Shown here: positions 8,985-16,188 of the stretch, piece by piece
How positions within the stretch are numbered: the stretch's first letter is position 1
How the letters are laid out: the number at the start of each line of letters is the position of its first letter
Origin: Alistipes sp.
GTDB lineage: Bacteria > Bacteroidota > Bacteroidia > Bacteroidales > Rikenellaceae
Length of the DNA: 64,000 nt
Reading direction: 5' to 3'
NCBI GenBank assembly: GCA_020026415.1
Contig: JAHHQL010000006.1
Coordinates: 33,495 to 97,494 of the forward strand
The notes under the pieces: model-generated
Databases searched by the model: none
The model's input: the letters and a program-made list of their open reading frames with translations, nothing else
What the model was told of the DNA's origin: nothing
Program-made: the position numbers and the translations under genes

Positions 8985-10739
8985 TTAGGCTTCGGGCTTG
9001 CGCAGTGCCAGATACAACTCGTCCAACTGCGACTGATCGAGATAACCGGGAGCATCCAGCATCACATCGCGTCCCGCATTGTTCTTCGGGAATGCAATGT
9101 AATCGCGGATCGACTCCGAACCGCCGAACAGCGAGCAGAGACGGTCGAAACCGAATGCCAGACCTCCGTGAGGGGGCGCACCGAACTTGAAGGCGTTCAT
9201 CAGGAAGCCGAACTGCTCCTGCGCCTTTTCGGGCGTGAATCCCAGACACTTGAAGATCTGAGCCTGAAGTTGTGCATCGTGAATACGGATCGAACCGCCG
9301 CCGACCTCCGTACCGTTGCAGACAAAGTCGTAAGCATCGGCACGAACGCGTCCCGGATCAGTATCCAGATACTGAATATCCTCCTTTTTGGGCGAGGTGA
9401 ACGGGTGGTGCATGGCGTAGAAACGCTGCGTCTCGTCGTCCCACTCGAACATCGGGAAATCAACCACCCACAGCGGAGCGAACTTCTTCGGATCACGCAA
9501 CCCCTCCTGATTGCCGACCTCCAGACGAAGGGCGCACAACTGGGTCAGTGCCTTGAACTTCTTGCCGCACAGGATGAATACCATGTCACCCTCCTCGGCA
9601 CCCGTCCGCTCGGCAATGGCGCGTACCTCCTCAGGCGTGTAGAACTTGTCGATCGACGATTTGATCTTGTCCTGCTCCAAACGGATCCAGATCAGACCCT
9701 TGGCACCGACCTGAGGACGTTTTACGAACTCGGTCAGGGCGTCAATCTGTTTGCGGGTATATTTGGCGCAACCCTTGGCGGCGAAACCGACCACGTACTC
9801 CGCATCGTCAAACACGGAGAATCCGTGACCCTTCGCCAGATCCGTCACATCGTGGAACTCCATACCGAAACGCAGGTCGGGTTTGTCCGAACCGTATTTC
9901 TCCATGGCTTCGATCCACGGCATACGTTGCAATTTCTCGGTGAACTCAATGCCCAAAACCGTCTTGAACATGTGTTTTGCCCAACGCTCGAAGATTTCGA
10001 GGATGTCCTCCTGCTCGGCAAACGACAACTCGCAGTCGATCTGTGTAAATTCGGGCTGACGGTCGGCACGCAGATCCTCATCGCGGAAACAACGCACGAT
10101 CTGGAAATAACGGTCGAAACCGGCCACCATCAACAACTGCTTCAGCGTCTGCGGCGACTGGGGCAGCGCATAGAACTGGTTGGGACTCATACGACTCGGC
10201 ACAACGAAGTCACGCGCCCCCTCAGGGGTCGAACCCACAAGGAACGGGGTCTCGATTTCGAGGAATCCCTCCTGATCGAGGAAACGGCGGATTTCCTGAG
10301 CCATCTTGTGACGCAGGATCATGTTGCGTTGCAGGGGCGGACGACGAAGATCCAGATAACGATACTTCATTCTCAGATCGTCACCACCATCCGACACCTC
10401 CTCGATGGTGAAGGGAGGAGTCTGCGCCTCGTTCAAAACGACGATATGCTCCACCGACACCTCGATGTCGCCGGTAGCCATCTTGGGGTTCTTCGACTGA
10501 CGTTCGATCACCTTACCCGTGATCTGAATGACCCACTCGCGTCCGAGTTTCGAAGCGATTGTCCTGACCTCTTCGGCCGAATGTTCCTCGACGACAATTT
10601 GGGTGATGCCGTAGCGGTCACGAAGGTCGATAAAGGTCATTGCGCCCAGATTACGAACCTTCTGTACCCAGCCGGCAAGCGTGACTGTCTGTCCGATGTG
10701 ATCCGATCTCAGACAGCCGCATGTATGGGTTCTGTACAT
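8985..10739 (-). CDS. aspS: Aspartyl-tRNA synthetase
   Basis: AspS charges tRNA-Asp with aspartate in the cytoplasm. The 584-residue protein begins MYRTHTCG followed by the OB-fold anticodon-binding domain (VTLAGWVQKVRNLGAMTFIDLRDR). The class II core shows motif 2 as FRDEDLRADRQPEFTQID and motif 3 as the GLAFGFDRL segment near the C-terminus. The bacterial GAD insertion domain separates motifs 2 and 3 and accounts for the bacterial length. The start ATG lies 30 bases after a perfect -7 box, and the gene diverges from tadA. Nothing is unusual about it. Confidence 0.98.
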   Translation of the reverse strand: MYRTHTCGCLRSDHIGQTVTLAGWVQKVRNLGAMTFIDLRDRYGITQIVVEEHSAEEVRTIASKLGREWVIQITGKVIERQSKNPKMATGDIEVSVEHIVVLNEAQTPPFTIEEVSDGGDDLRMKYRYLDLRRPPLQRNMILRHKMAQEIRRFLDQEGFLEIETPFLVGSTPEGARDFVVPSRMSPNQFYALPQSPQTLKQLLMVAGFDRYFQIVRCFRDEDLRADRQPEFTQIDCELSFAEQEDILEIFERWAKHMFKTVLGIEFTEKLQRMPWIEAMEKYGSDKPDLRFGMEFHDVTDLAKGHGFSVFDDAEYVVGFAAKGCAKYTRKQIDALTEFVKRPQVGAKGLIWIRLEQDKIKSSIDKFYTPEEVRAIAERTGAEEGDMVFILCGKKFKALTQLCALRLEVGNQEGLRDPKKFAPLWVVDFPMFEWDDETQRFYAMHHPFTSPKKEDIQYLDTDPGRVRADAYDFVCNGTEVGGGSIRIHDAQLQAQIFKCLGFTPEKAQEQFGFLMNAFKFGAPPHGGLAFGFDRLCSLFGGSESIRDYIAFPKNNAGRDVMLDAPGYLDQSQLDELYLALRKPEA

Positions 10740-10768
10740 AATTGTGTATCTTTAAGTCTTGTAACTTA

Positions 10769-10776
10769 CAAAGATA
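10769..10776 (-). promoter_or_regulatory. aspS: Promoter -7 box (TATCTTTG) for aspS
   Basis: Read on the minus strand the box is TATCTTTG, 30 bases before the aspS start. It forms one side of the divergent aspS/tadA promoter region. Confidence 0.6.
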
Positions 10777-10872
10777 GGAAAAAGGTTTCTTTTCGCGTAA
10801 CTTTTTCCGTGGAAAATGACGTTCGGCGGGGAATCCGACTCTTTGCCGGGTCTTTTTCCGGAATCTTTTGCG

Positions 10873-10880
10873 TATCTTTG
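10873..10880 (+). promoter_or_regulatory. tadA: Promoter -7 box (TATCTTTG) for tadA
   Basis: TATCTTTG on the plus strand ends 21 bases before the tadA ATG. Confidence 0.6.
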
Positions 10881-10901
10881 TCCTTATAAAGCGAACAAAA
10901 A

Positions 10902-11357
10902 ATGGAAGAACTCACCCAAACCCGACAGGACGAAAACTTCATGCGTCAGGCATTAAACGAAGCACGTAAAGCGTTTGACAGAGAGGAAGTCCCCATCGGA
11001 GCGGTCGTCGTTTGCGAGGGTCGTGTCATCGGACGCGGACACAACCTCGTCGAGACGCTCTCCGACCCCACGGCACATGCCGAAATGCAAGCTCTGACGG
11101 CAGCCGCCTCGACCCTCGGCGGGAAATACCTCCCCAAATGCACGCTTTACGTCACGGTCGAGCCGTGCATCATGTGTGCAGGGGCAATCGCATGGGCTCA
11201 GGTCGGGCGTGTCGTATGGGGGACGGACGATCCCAAGAAGGGCTATCATACCTACTCCGATCATGTGCTCCATCCCAAGACCCTCGTCGCACAGGGCATT
11301 CTCGAAGAGGAATGCCGAAAGTTGATGACCGAGTTTTTTCAGACTTTACGACGATAA
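10902..11357 (+). CDS. tadA: tRNA-specific adenosine deaminase (A34 to inosine)
   Basis: TadA deaminates the wobble adenosine of tRNA-Arg(ACG). The 151-residue protein shows the zinc-dependent deaminase signature: His59-Ala-Glu61 (HAEMQAL) supplies a zinc ligand and the proton shuttle, and Cys89 and Cys92 (PCIMC) complete the zinc site. The REEVPIGAVVV segment and the WGTDDPKKG segment are typical of TadA rather than of guanine or cytosine deaminases. It is transcribed divergently from aspS. Two tandem promoter boxes for the next gene begin at its very end. Confidence 0.94.
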   Translation: MEELTQTRQDENFMRQALNEARKAFDREEVPIGAVVVCEGRVIGRGHNLVETLSDPTAHAEMQALTAAASTLGGKYLPKCTLYVTVEPCIMCAGAIAWAQVGRVVWGTDDPKKGYHTYSDHVLHPKTLVAQGILEEECRKLMTEFFQTLRR

Positions 11358-11390
11358 ATTTGGCAGTCGGGGAAAAAAAACGTAAATTTG
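11355..11390 (+). promoter_or_regulatory. Two tandem -7 boxes (TAAATTTG) for the TPR gene
   Basis: Identical TAAATTTG boxes lie at 11355-11362 (overlapping the tadA stop) and at 11383-11390, 28 bases apart. Either could start a transcript; the downstream one would begin just before the hairpin at 11404. Confidence 0.5.
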
Positions 11391-11403
11391 CCTTTGATAG
11401 ACT

Positions 11404-11436
11404 CATACATTCCGATATGTCGGGATGTATGTTTTT
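11404..11436 (+). promoter_or_regulatory. Terminator-like leader hairpin before the TPR gene
   Basis: CATACATTCCGA (11404-11415) pairs with TCGGGATGTATG (11420-11431) over a 4-base loop and is followed by five T residues. It lies between the promoter and the start codon at 11481, so it could act as an attenuator or as a 5' stabilising hairpin. Confidence 0.55.
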
Positions 11437-11480
11437 CCTAAAAAAAATCAAGTTACAATTAATACAAAACGAACACTGAA

Positions 11481-12416
11481 ATGAAAAAATTAATTTTGAC
11501 CGTCATCGCCGCAATGGCAAGTATGACTCTTTGGGCGCAGGATCTTTCTGCGCTTTACAACGAGGGTGCCGCAGCCTTCGGTAAAAAGGATTTCGCAACG
11601 GCAATCGCCAAATTCGCCGAAGTTGTAGAACTCGGCGAGGACAGCGAAGACGCTGAAGAACTGGTTGATAACGCAGGCAAGAACCTCTCGATCTGCTATC
11701 TGAAAATGGCCGTGCTGAACGCCAAGCAGCAGAAGTTTGACGAGGCTTTGGATACCTGCGAGAAAGGCATCAAAGTATCGAAAGAACACAACAAGGTACA
11801 GGTCAATAAATTCAAGTCGTTGATCGCCAGCATCTGTCAGGCCAAGGGTGCCGCACAACTCAACGCCAAGGAGTATGAAGGTGCCGCCGAGACCCTGAAG
11901 AAAGGTCTGGAGTGCCGTCCCGCAAACGTGAAATTGCAGAGCCTTCTGGCTCGTTGCCTCTGCGACTCGGATCACTTTGTAGAGGGTATGGAACTCTACG
12001 AGAAGGTTGCCAAGAACGATGATCCCAAATACGCCGCCGATGTAGAGCAGGCCAAGAAGGATATGGCTCTTTACACCAACAACCAGATCGCCAAGATGCA
12101 GGCCGCTTCGGATTTCGACGGTATGCTTTCGATGGCCGAGTCGATGTTGGCCAAGAACGCCGAGAGTGCCTTGGGTCTGAACGTACGTGTACAGGCTTAC
12201 ACCGGCAAGAAGGACTTCGACAAGGTAATCGAGTTGGCTTCGGCAGCCGCTGAGGCTCAGATTGATGCCGAAGACAAGAGCCAGATGTACTTCCTGTTGG
12301 GTTGCGCCTACAACGAGAAGAAGATGCCCGAACAGGCAGTAGCCGCATTCAGCAAGGTAAACGCAGGTCCCAACGTGCAGAACGCACAGCAGGCTATTGC
12401 AGGTCTGAAGAAATAA
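11481..12416 (+). CDS. Exported tetratricopeptide-repeat-like protein
   Basis: The 311-residue protein has a signal peptide (MKKLILTVIAAMASMTLWAQ) and then helical repeats of TPR type: ALYNEGAAAFGKKDFATAIAKFAEV at about 24-48, GAAQLNAKEYEGAAETLKKGLE at about 126-147, and a C-terminal LLGCAYNEKKMPEQAVAAFSKV. Such periplasmic TPR proteins usually serve as protein-interaction scaffolds; the partner is unknown. No lipobox cysteine is present, so it should be soluble in the periplasm. Rich Lys/Glu/Ala composition and optimal-looking codons suggest high expression. Transcription probably starts at one or both upstream boxes and passes a terminator-like hairpin. A strong terminator follows. Confidence 0.85.
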   Translation: MKKLILTVIAAMASMTLWAQDLSALYNEGAAAFGKKDFATAIAKFAEVVELGEDSEDAEELVDNAGKNLSICYLKMAVLNAKQQKFDEALDTCEKGIKVSKEHNKVQVNKFKSLIASICQAKGAAQLNAKEYEGAAETLKKGLECRPANVKLQSLLARCLCDSDHFVEGMELYEKVAKNDDPKYAADVEQAKKDMALYTNNQIAKMQAASDFDGMLSMAESMLAKNAESALGLNVRVQAYTGKKDFDKVIELASAAAEAQIDAEDKSQMYFLLGCAYNEKKMPEQAVAAFSKVNAGPNVQNAQQAIAGLKK

Positions 12417-12440
12417 TCCTCCCTTTCAAGAGGAACGAAA

Positions 12441-12472
12441 AAGGGTTGTCCTTCGCAGGACAACCTTTTTTT
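12441..12472 (+). terminator. Terminator of the TPR gene
   Basis: GGTTGTCC (12444-12451) pairs with GGACAACC (12458-12465) and is followed by seven T residues. Confidence 0.92.
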
Positions 12473-12717
12473 GTGTGCCTCTCGGAAAAAAGACCGACGA
12501 ATTTTCGGGAACAATTCCCGCCTTTCTCCTCTGCCACGAACCGTACCCTCCTCTCTCTTTACGGGCGAGAAGAGAATTGTTTCCGCCGCACCGCTTCGGC
12601 AGAAAAAACGCAGATCCTCTCTCTTCGAAAACAATTCTTGCGAATTTCGGACAACCTTGCGAAAATCTTTTCGCCATCTTCGGACAACCTGCGCGCCTCC
12701 TTTACAAAGGCGTGTCC
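12473..12717. other. Non-coding stretch with short repeats
   Basis: No credible gene. It contains a small palindrome (GGGAA-CAA-TTCCC, 12507-12519), an inverted pair AGAATTGTTT (12573-12582) / AAACAATTCT (12628-12637), and a direct repeat TTCGGACAACCT at 12646-12657 and 12679-12690. The plus strand is pyrimidine-rich. Short ORFs crossing it have no family features. Confidence 0.5.
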
Positions 12718-13176
12718 TCAAAAGAACGAAACCATCCCTTTATAGGCCAAAAGGATCGCTCCGTAGCGCAATGCCTTACCCGCAGCCATTGCCAGCAAGG
12801 TGAGCCAGAAATTACTGCGCATCAGCCCCAGTGCAATGGCGACCGCCTCGCCGATTCCGGGAAGGAACGCAAAGAAACCCATCAGCGCACCGCGACCCGC
12901 CAAGAAATGTTGTGCGCGGCGGAGTTGCTTCTCCGAAACGCCCAATTTCAAGATCCACTGCATCTTGCCCAGCGATCCGATCCAATAGCAGGTCATTCCG
13001 CCCAAAGTATTGCCCGCAGTCGAAGCCACAATGGCAGTCAAAGGGTCGATGCCCATGTGCAGGAGGACAGCCAGCACCACCTCGGAACTGAACGGGAAAA
13101 TACTGCCCGAAATAAATCCCGCGACAAAAAGTCCCCACGCACCCCAATCGACCAGAAGTTGCACCAATGTATCCAT
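12718..13176 (-). CDS. YqaA-type small membrane protein (SNARE-associated/DedA-like domain)
   Basis: The 152-residue integral membrane protein carries the VTT/SNARE-associated (DedA superfamily) fold: an N-terminal re-entrant region WGLFVAGFISGSIFPFSSEVVLAVLL, the ASTAGNTLGGMTCYWIG helix with its conserved glycines, and GFFAFLPGIGEAVAIALGLM near the C-terminus. The length fits the YqaA subgroup rather than full DedA proteins. The superfamily includes lipid scramblases, flippases and transporters, and the substrate here is unknown. I take the ATG at 13176; an in-frame TTG at 13182 would add two residues. It lies downstream of deoC on the same strand but a terminator separates them. Confidence 0.82.
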   Translation of the reverse strand: MDTLVQLLVDWGAWGLFVAGFISGSIFPFSSEVVLAVLLHMGIDPLTAIVASTAGNTLGGMTCYWIGSLGKMQWILKLGVSEKQLRRAQHFLAGRGALMGFFAFLPGIGEAVAIALGLMRSNFWLTLLAMAAGKALRYGAILLAYKGMVSFF

Positions 13177-13189
13177 TGCCAAAGCATAT

Positions 13190-13224
13190 TAAAAAAGGGA
13201 GACCCTCGAAAAGGAGTCTCCCTT
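13190..13224 (-). terminator. Terminator of deoC
   Basis: AAGGGAGAC (13195-13203) pairs with GTCTCCCTT (13216-13224). On the minus strand it ends in a T tract (A run 13191-13196). Confidence 0.9.
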
Positions 13225-13243
13225 ATCTTACGGAAAATTCCGA

Positions 13244-14122
13244 TTAATAGTATTTCACGGTTTTGCCTTCGATCGCCGTCAGCAGGTTGTTGGCAGCCGA
13301 CGATGCACCGATACGGAACAAATCGGTCGTGAGCCACTCCTTGCCGAGGATCTCCTCGACGATCGTGTAGTAGAGAGCCGCCTCCTCAGGGGTACGGACA
13401 CCGCCTGCGGCCTTGAAACCGACTTTATGCCCCGTCTTCTCGTAGTAGTCGCGGATGGCGGTACACATCACCACGGCAGCCTCAGGCGTCGCGGCAACGT
13501 CGATCTTACCTGTCGAAGTCTTCACGAAATCGGCACCCGCCAACATCGACAGCAGCGATGCCTTGCGGATCAGTTCGGGCGTTTTCAGCGCACCCGACTC
13601 GATGATGACCTTCAAGATGATATCCTCGTTCATCTCCGAACGGATCACCTCCACCTCGTTGGCAGCCTCGTTATACTCGCCCGACAACATGTGACCCACG
13701 TTCATCACGATGTCGATCTCATCGGCACCGTTCTCCATGGCCATCGTCACCTCCAGAGCCTTCACCTCCAGATAGGTCTGCGATGCGGGGAAACCGCCTG
13801 CAACCGATGTAATACGCATCGGCGTACCGTCCACGGCCAGCCCCACCGTCTCGACGAATGCGGGATATACACAAATCGAAGCCACGTTGGGAATCGAGGG
13901 ATATTTCTCGTAAAACTCGGCGGCCTTCTTGGCAAATTTCGTCACCGACTCCACCGAATCGTTACACGACAGGGTTGTGAGGTCGATTGCCGAATAGCAG
14001 AACTTATAGACATCTGTGGTGTGATTACGCAGAGCGATTTCGCGGATGCGGGTCACTTCGGCGTCCACTTTTTCCTGACTCCATGCCGGAGCATATTCCT
14101 TAAGCTGATTGATATATTCCAT
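13244..14122 (-). CDS. deoC: Deoxyribose-phosphate aldolase
   Basis: DeoC cleaves 2-deoxyribose 5-phosphate to glyceraldehyde 3-phosphate and acetaldehyde, ending deoxynucleoside catabolism. The 292-residue protein has the TIM-barrel aldolase signatures: the substrate Asp in ADEIDIVMNVG, the Schiff-base lysine in GADFVKTSTG and the second lysine in VGFKAAGGVRT. I chose the ATG at 14122 (MEYINQLKEY); the frame extends 42 codons further upstream but without family similarity. The longer N-terminus compared with E. coli DeoC is normal for Bacteroidetes. It works logically with the cdd, tdk and 5'-nucleotidase genes elsewhere in the window, though it is not adjacent to them. Confidence 0.95.
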   Translation of the reverse strand: MEYINQLKEYAPAWSQEKVDAEVTRIREIALRNHTTDVYKFCYSAIDLTTLSCNDSVESVTKFAKKAAEFYEKYPSIPNVASICVYPAFVETVGLAVDGTPMRITSVAGGFPASQTYLEVKALEVTMAMENGADEIDIVMNVGHMLSGEYNEAANEVEVIRSEMNEDIILKVIIESGALKTPELIRKASLLSMLAGADFVKTSTGKIDVAATPEAAVVMCTAIRDYYEKTGHKVGFKAAGGVRTPEEAALYYTIVEEILGKEWLTTDLFRIGASSAANNLLTAIEGKTVKYY

Positions 14123-14242
14123 AGTCACTGTGTTTTTCACAAAAATAGATAAAATTTCGGAGTTCCGTGCATTTTCCATCCTAATTTTCACCTCTTTATC
14201 ATGCACAAGATCCTTCAAAAAGTCGGGGAAAGCATCCCCCGG

Positions 14243-14282
14243 AAACAAAAAGATCCCGAACCCAGCGGATGGGTTCGGGATC
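14243..14282 (-). terminator. Terminator of the OmpA/TPR lipoprotein gene
   Basis: GATCCCGAACCC (14252-14263) pairs perfectly with GGGTTCGGGATC (14271-14282). On the minus strand a T-rich tract follows (14243-14251). Confidence 0.92.
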
Positions 14283-14306
14283 CTCTATTTGAAATTCAAG
14301 GATGAA

Positions 14307-16040
14307 TTACTTCTGAACAGCCTTCAGATTAACGTCCTTGGCAGCCTTCTTGGCCAACTCAGGATTCTTCGAGATTGCGCTTGAAAGTTCTACCTGAGCG
14401 GTCTTGGTGTCACCTTCCTTGGCAGCGATCACTGCACGCAGGTAATCAGCCTCAGCCGACTTGTCGTTGGCAATAGCCTTCTTGGCACCCGACAGGTTGT
14501 TGTTCATCACCAGAACAATAGCCTCGTTGTAGCCCGACATGTTCTTGGCAGCGGCAGCATAGTCACCCTCGGCAGCAGCCAGAGCAGCCTTCGACTCGGC
14601 ATCAGCACTCATGGCATACTTCTTGGCCTCCTCGGTGTTGCCGTTGGCAAGATTAACGAGCAGCAGGTTGTTGTTGATCTCGGCATTCGAATCCAACTTG
14701 GCAGCCTTGTCAAATGCTTTGGCAGCATCCTCGTTCTGACCGGCAGCAGCATAAGCCACACCAAGGTTGTTCCAAGCGTCAGCCTCGTTGTACTTCTTGG
14801 TTGCGGTTTCGAGAATGGCAACGCGCTCGGCTTTGTCCTCTACGAGTTCTTCGGCAGCGTACAGGTACTCCTCTTTCGAGAGTTCCTCACCGTTCTTGAT
14901 GGCAGCGAGAATCTCGGCATCGGTCTTACCCTGAATATCCGACGAGTTGATGATCTTCGAGCGACGCAGTTCGGGCAGGATTTCGTCCTTCAACTCGGTG
15001 TAAACCGAAGCCATGTTCTTGATCTCCTGCTCACGCTGGGTAGCCGAGTTGTACAGGCTCAAAACCTGAAGAATGAGTTCCTTGTCCTGAATGTTCGAAC
15101 GCTCAACGAGTTCTTTGAAGCCGTCCCAGTCCTCACCGTACGAAGCGGCATCTACATCCAGACCTGCGTCCTTGAGCAATTTGGCAACAACCTTCTTGCT
15201 CGACTCCGAACGATCCGACGACAGTTCGTCGTTGAACTTTTCGGGACCATCGGGCGAAGCATAGCCCTTAACGAGGATGGTGTTGGTGATGCGGTCGTTG
15301 TTGAGTTTCGAATCAACGTCCTCTTTGAAAGCGTCGAGGTTGGCAGCCTTCTGGTGCTTCTTGATCACGCGCGACGAACCGATTTCGTAACGAAGGTCGG
15401 TATCGTAAACCACGGTGGTCACCTTCTTGAACTGGTGAGGCATGGTCTCCATCATGTCGCTGTACTTAATATCCTTCTGCAAGGTATTGACACCCTGAGC
15501 GATGTTCAGACCGAACTTCTGATAGATGGCCGTCTTCTCGGCCTCCGAACCCTCGGCGAGGATCTTTCTCTCGGCCTTGGTAGGCATCGAACCGTCGTTC
15601 AAATTAACGGGAGTAAACTCGTGGCACTTGCCTTTCTTGCACTTGATCTCGGCACGAACCTGCAACGTACCGTTGTCCATACGCTCATCGTAGGGCAACT
15701 CGAAATGAATAGTCTGGTTGCCACCGTTCTTCTTGTCGATTACAGTGTAGTTCTCTTCTACTTTCGAGCCTTGGAAGTACTGGGGTTTGCCGGCGATTTC
15801 GCCACCCTCTACGACCATGACGGGAGTAACCTTGACCATGGCATCGGGCTGGAAATACTTGGCGGGGAAGGTAACGTGGAGGTCAGCGGCTACGATACCG
15901 TTGTTCAACGTCAGGACTTCGGGAGTAACGGCCCAAGTCACCTGATCTTGCTTACCGCTCATTTTCTTGAAGCAGTTGCAACTTGAGAAAGTCATGGCAA
16001 CGACAGCAGTTGCCAAAACCAGTTTCATGAAGTTTTTCAT
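14307..16040 (-). CDS. Lipoprotein with central OmpA-like domain and C-terminal TPR repeats
   Basis: I place the start at the ATG at 16040, which gives a lipoprotein signal with the lipobox FSSC (Cys21); 15 codons of frame lie upstream without signal character. The 577-residue product has a beta-rich N-terminal region (about 30-180), then an OmpA-C-like segment around 220-310 where TILVKGYASPDGPEKFNDEL and SSDRSES carry the usual G-[YF]-[AT]-S-x-x-G and N-x-x-LS-x-x-R pattern, and TPR repeats from about 415 (AWNNLGVAYAAAGQNEDAAKAFDKA). OmpA-like domains bind peptidoglycan, so it may tie the outer membrane to the wall and recruit partners through the repeats (inference). High Ala/Lys/Glu content suggests abundant expression. 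Confidence 0.8.
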   Translation of the reverse strand: MKNFMKLVLATAVVAMTFSSCNCFKKMSGKQDQVTWAVTPEVLTLNNGIVAADLHVTFPAKYFQPDAMVKVTPVMVVEGGEIAGKPQYFQGSKVEENYTVIDKKNGGNQTIHFELPYDERMDNGTLQVRAEIKCKKGKCHEFTPVNLNDGSMPTKAERKILAEGSEAEKTAIYQKFGLNIAQGVNTLQKDIKYSDMMETMPHQFKKVTTVVYDTDLRYEIGSSRVIKKHQKAANLDAFKEDVDSKLNNDRITNTILVKGYASPDGPEKFNDELSSDRSESSKKVVAKLLKDAGLDVDAASYGEDWDGFKELVERSNIQDKELILQVLSLYNSATQREQEIKNMASVYTELKDEILPELRRSKIINSSDIQGKTDAEILAAIKNGEELSKEEYLYAAEELVEDKAERVAILETATKKYNEADAWNNLGVAYAAAGQNEDAAKAFDKAAKLDSNAEINNNLLLVNLANGNTEEAKKYAMSADAESKAALAAAEGDYAAAAKNMSGYNEAIVLVMNNNLSGAKKAIANDKSAEADYLRAVIAAKEGDTKTAQVELSSAISKNPELAKKAAKDVNLKAVQK

Positions 16041-16116
16041 AATTCGTAAATATTTTTGTTGTTCTTGTATATATATAAGGTACACCGATAAAAATTTTTA
16101 CCTTTTGCCAACAACG

Positions 16117-16124
16117 CAAAAATA
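16117..16124 (-). promoter_or_regulatory. Promoter -7 box (TATTTTTG) for the OmpA/TPR lipoprotein
   Basis: On the minus strand TATTTTTG lies about 76 bases upstream of the ATG at 16040, leaving an AT-rich leader. Confidence 0.5.
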
Positions 16125-16188
16125 GAAAAAATCTTATGATTTACAACACCCGACGAATAAAATATTCATCGGATGTCGTATTTTGGGT

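Noticed and set aside
14123..14248. N-terminal extension of deoC
   Set aside because: The 42 extra codons have no DeoC similarity and reach back close to the terminator of the next gene; the ATG at 14122 gives the normal start.
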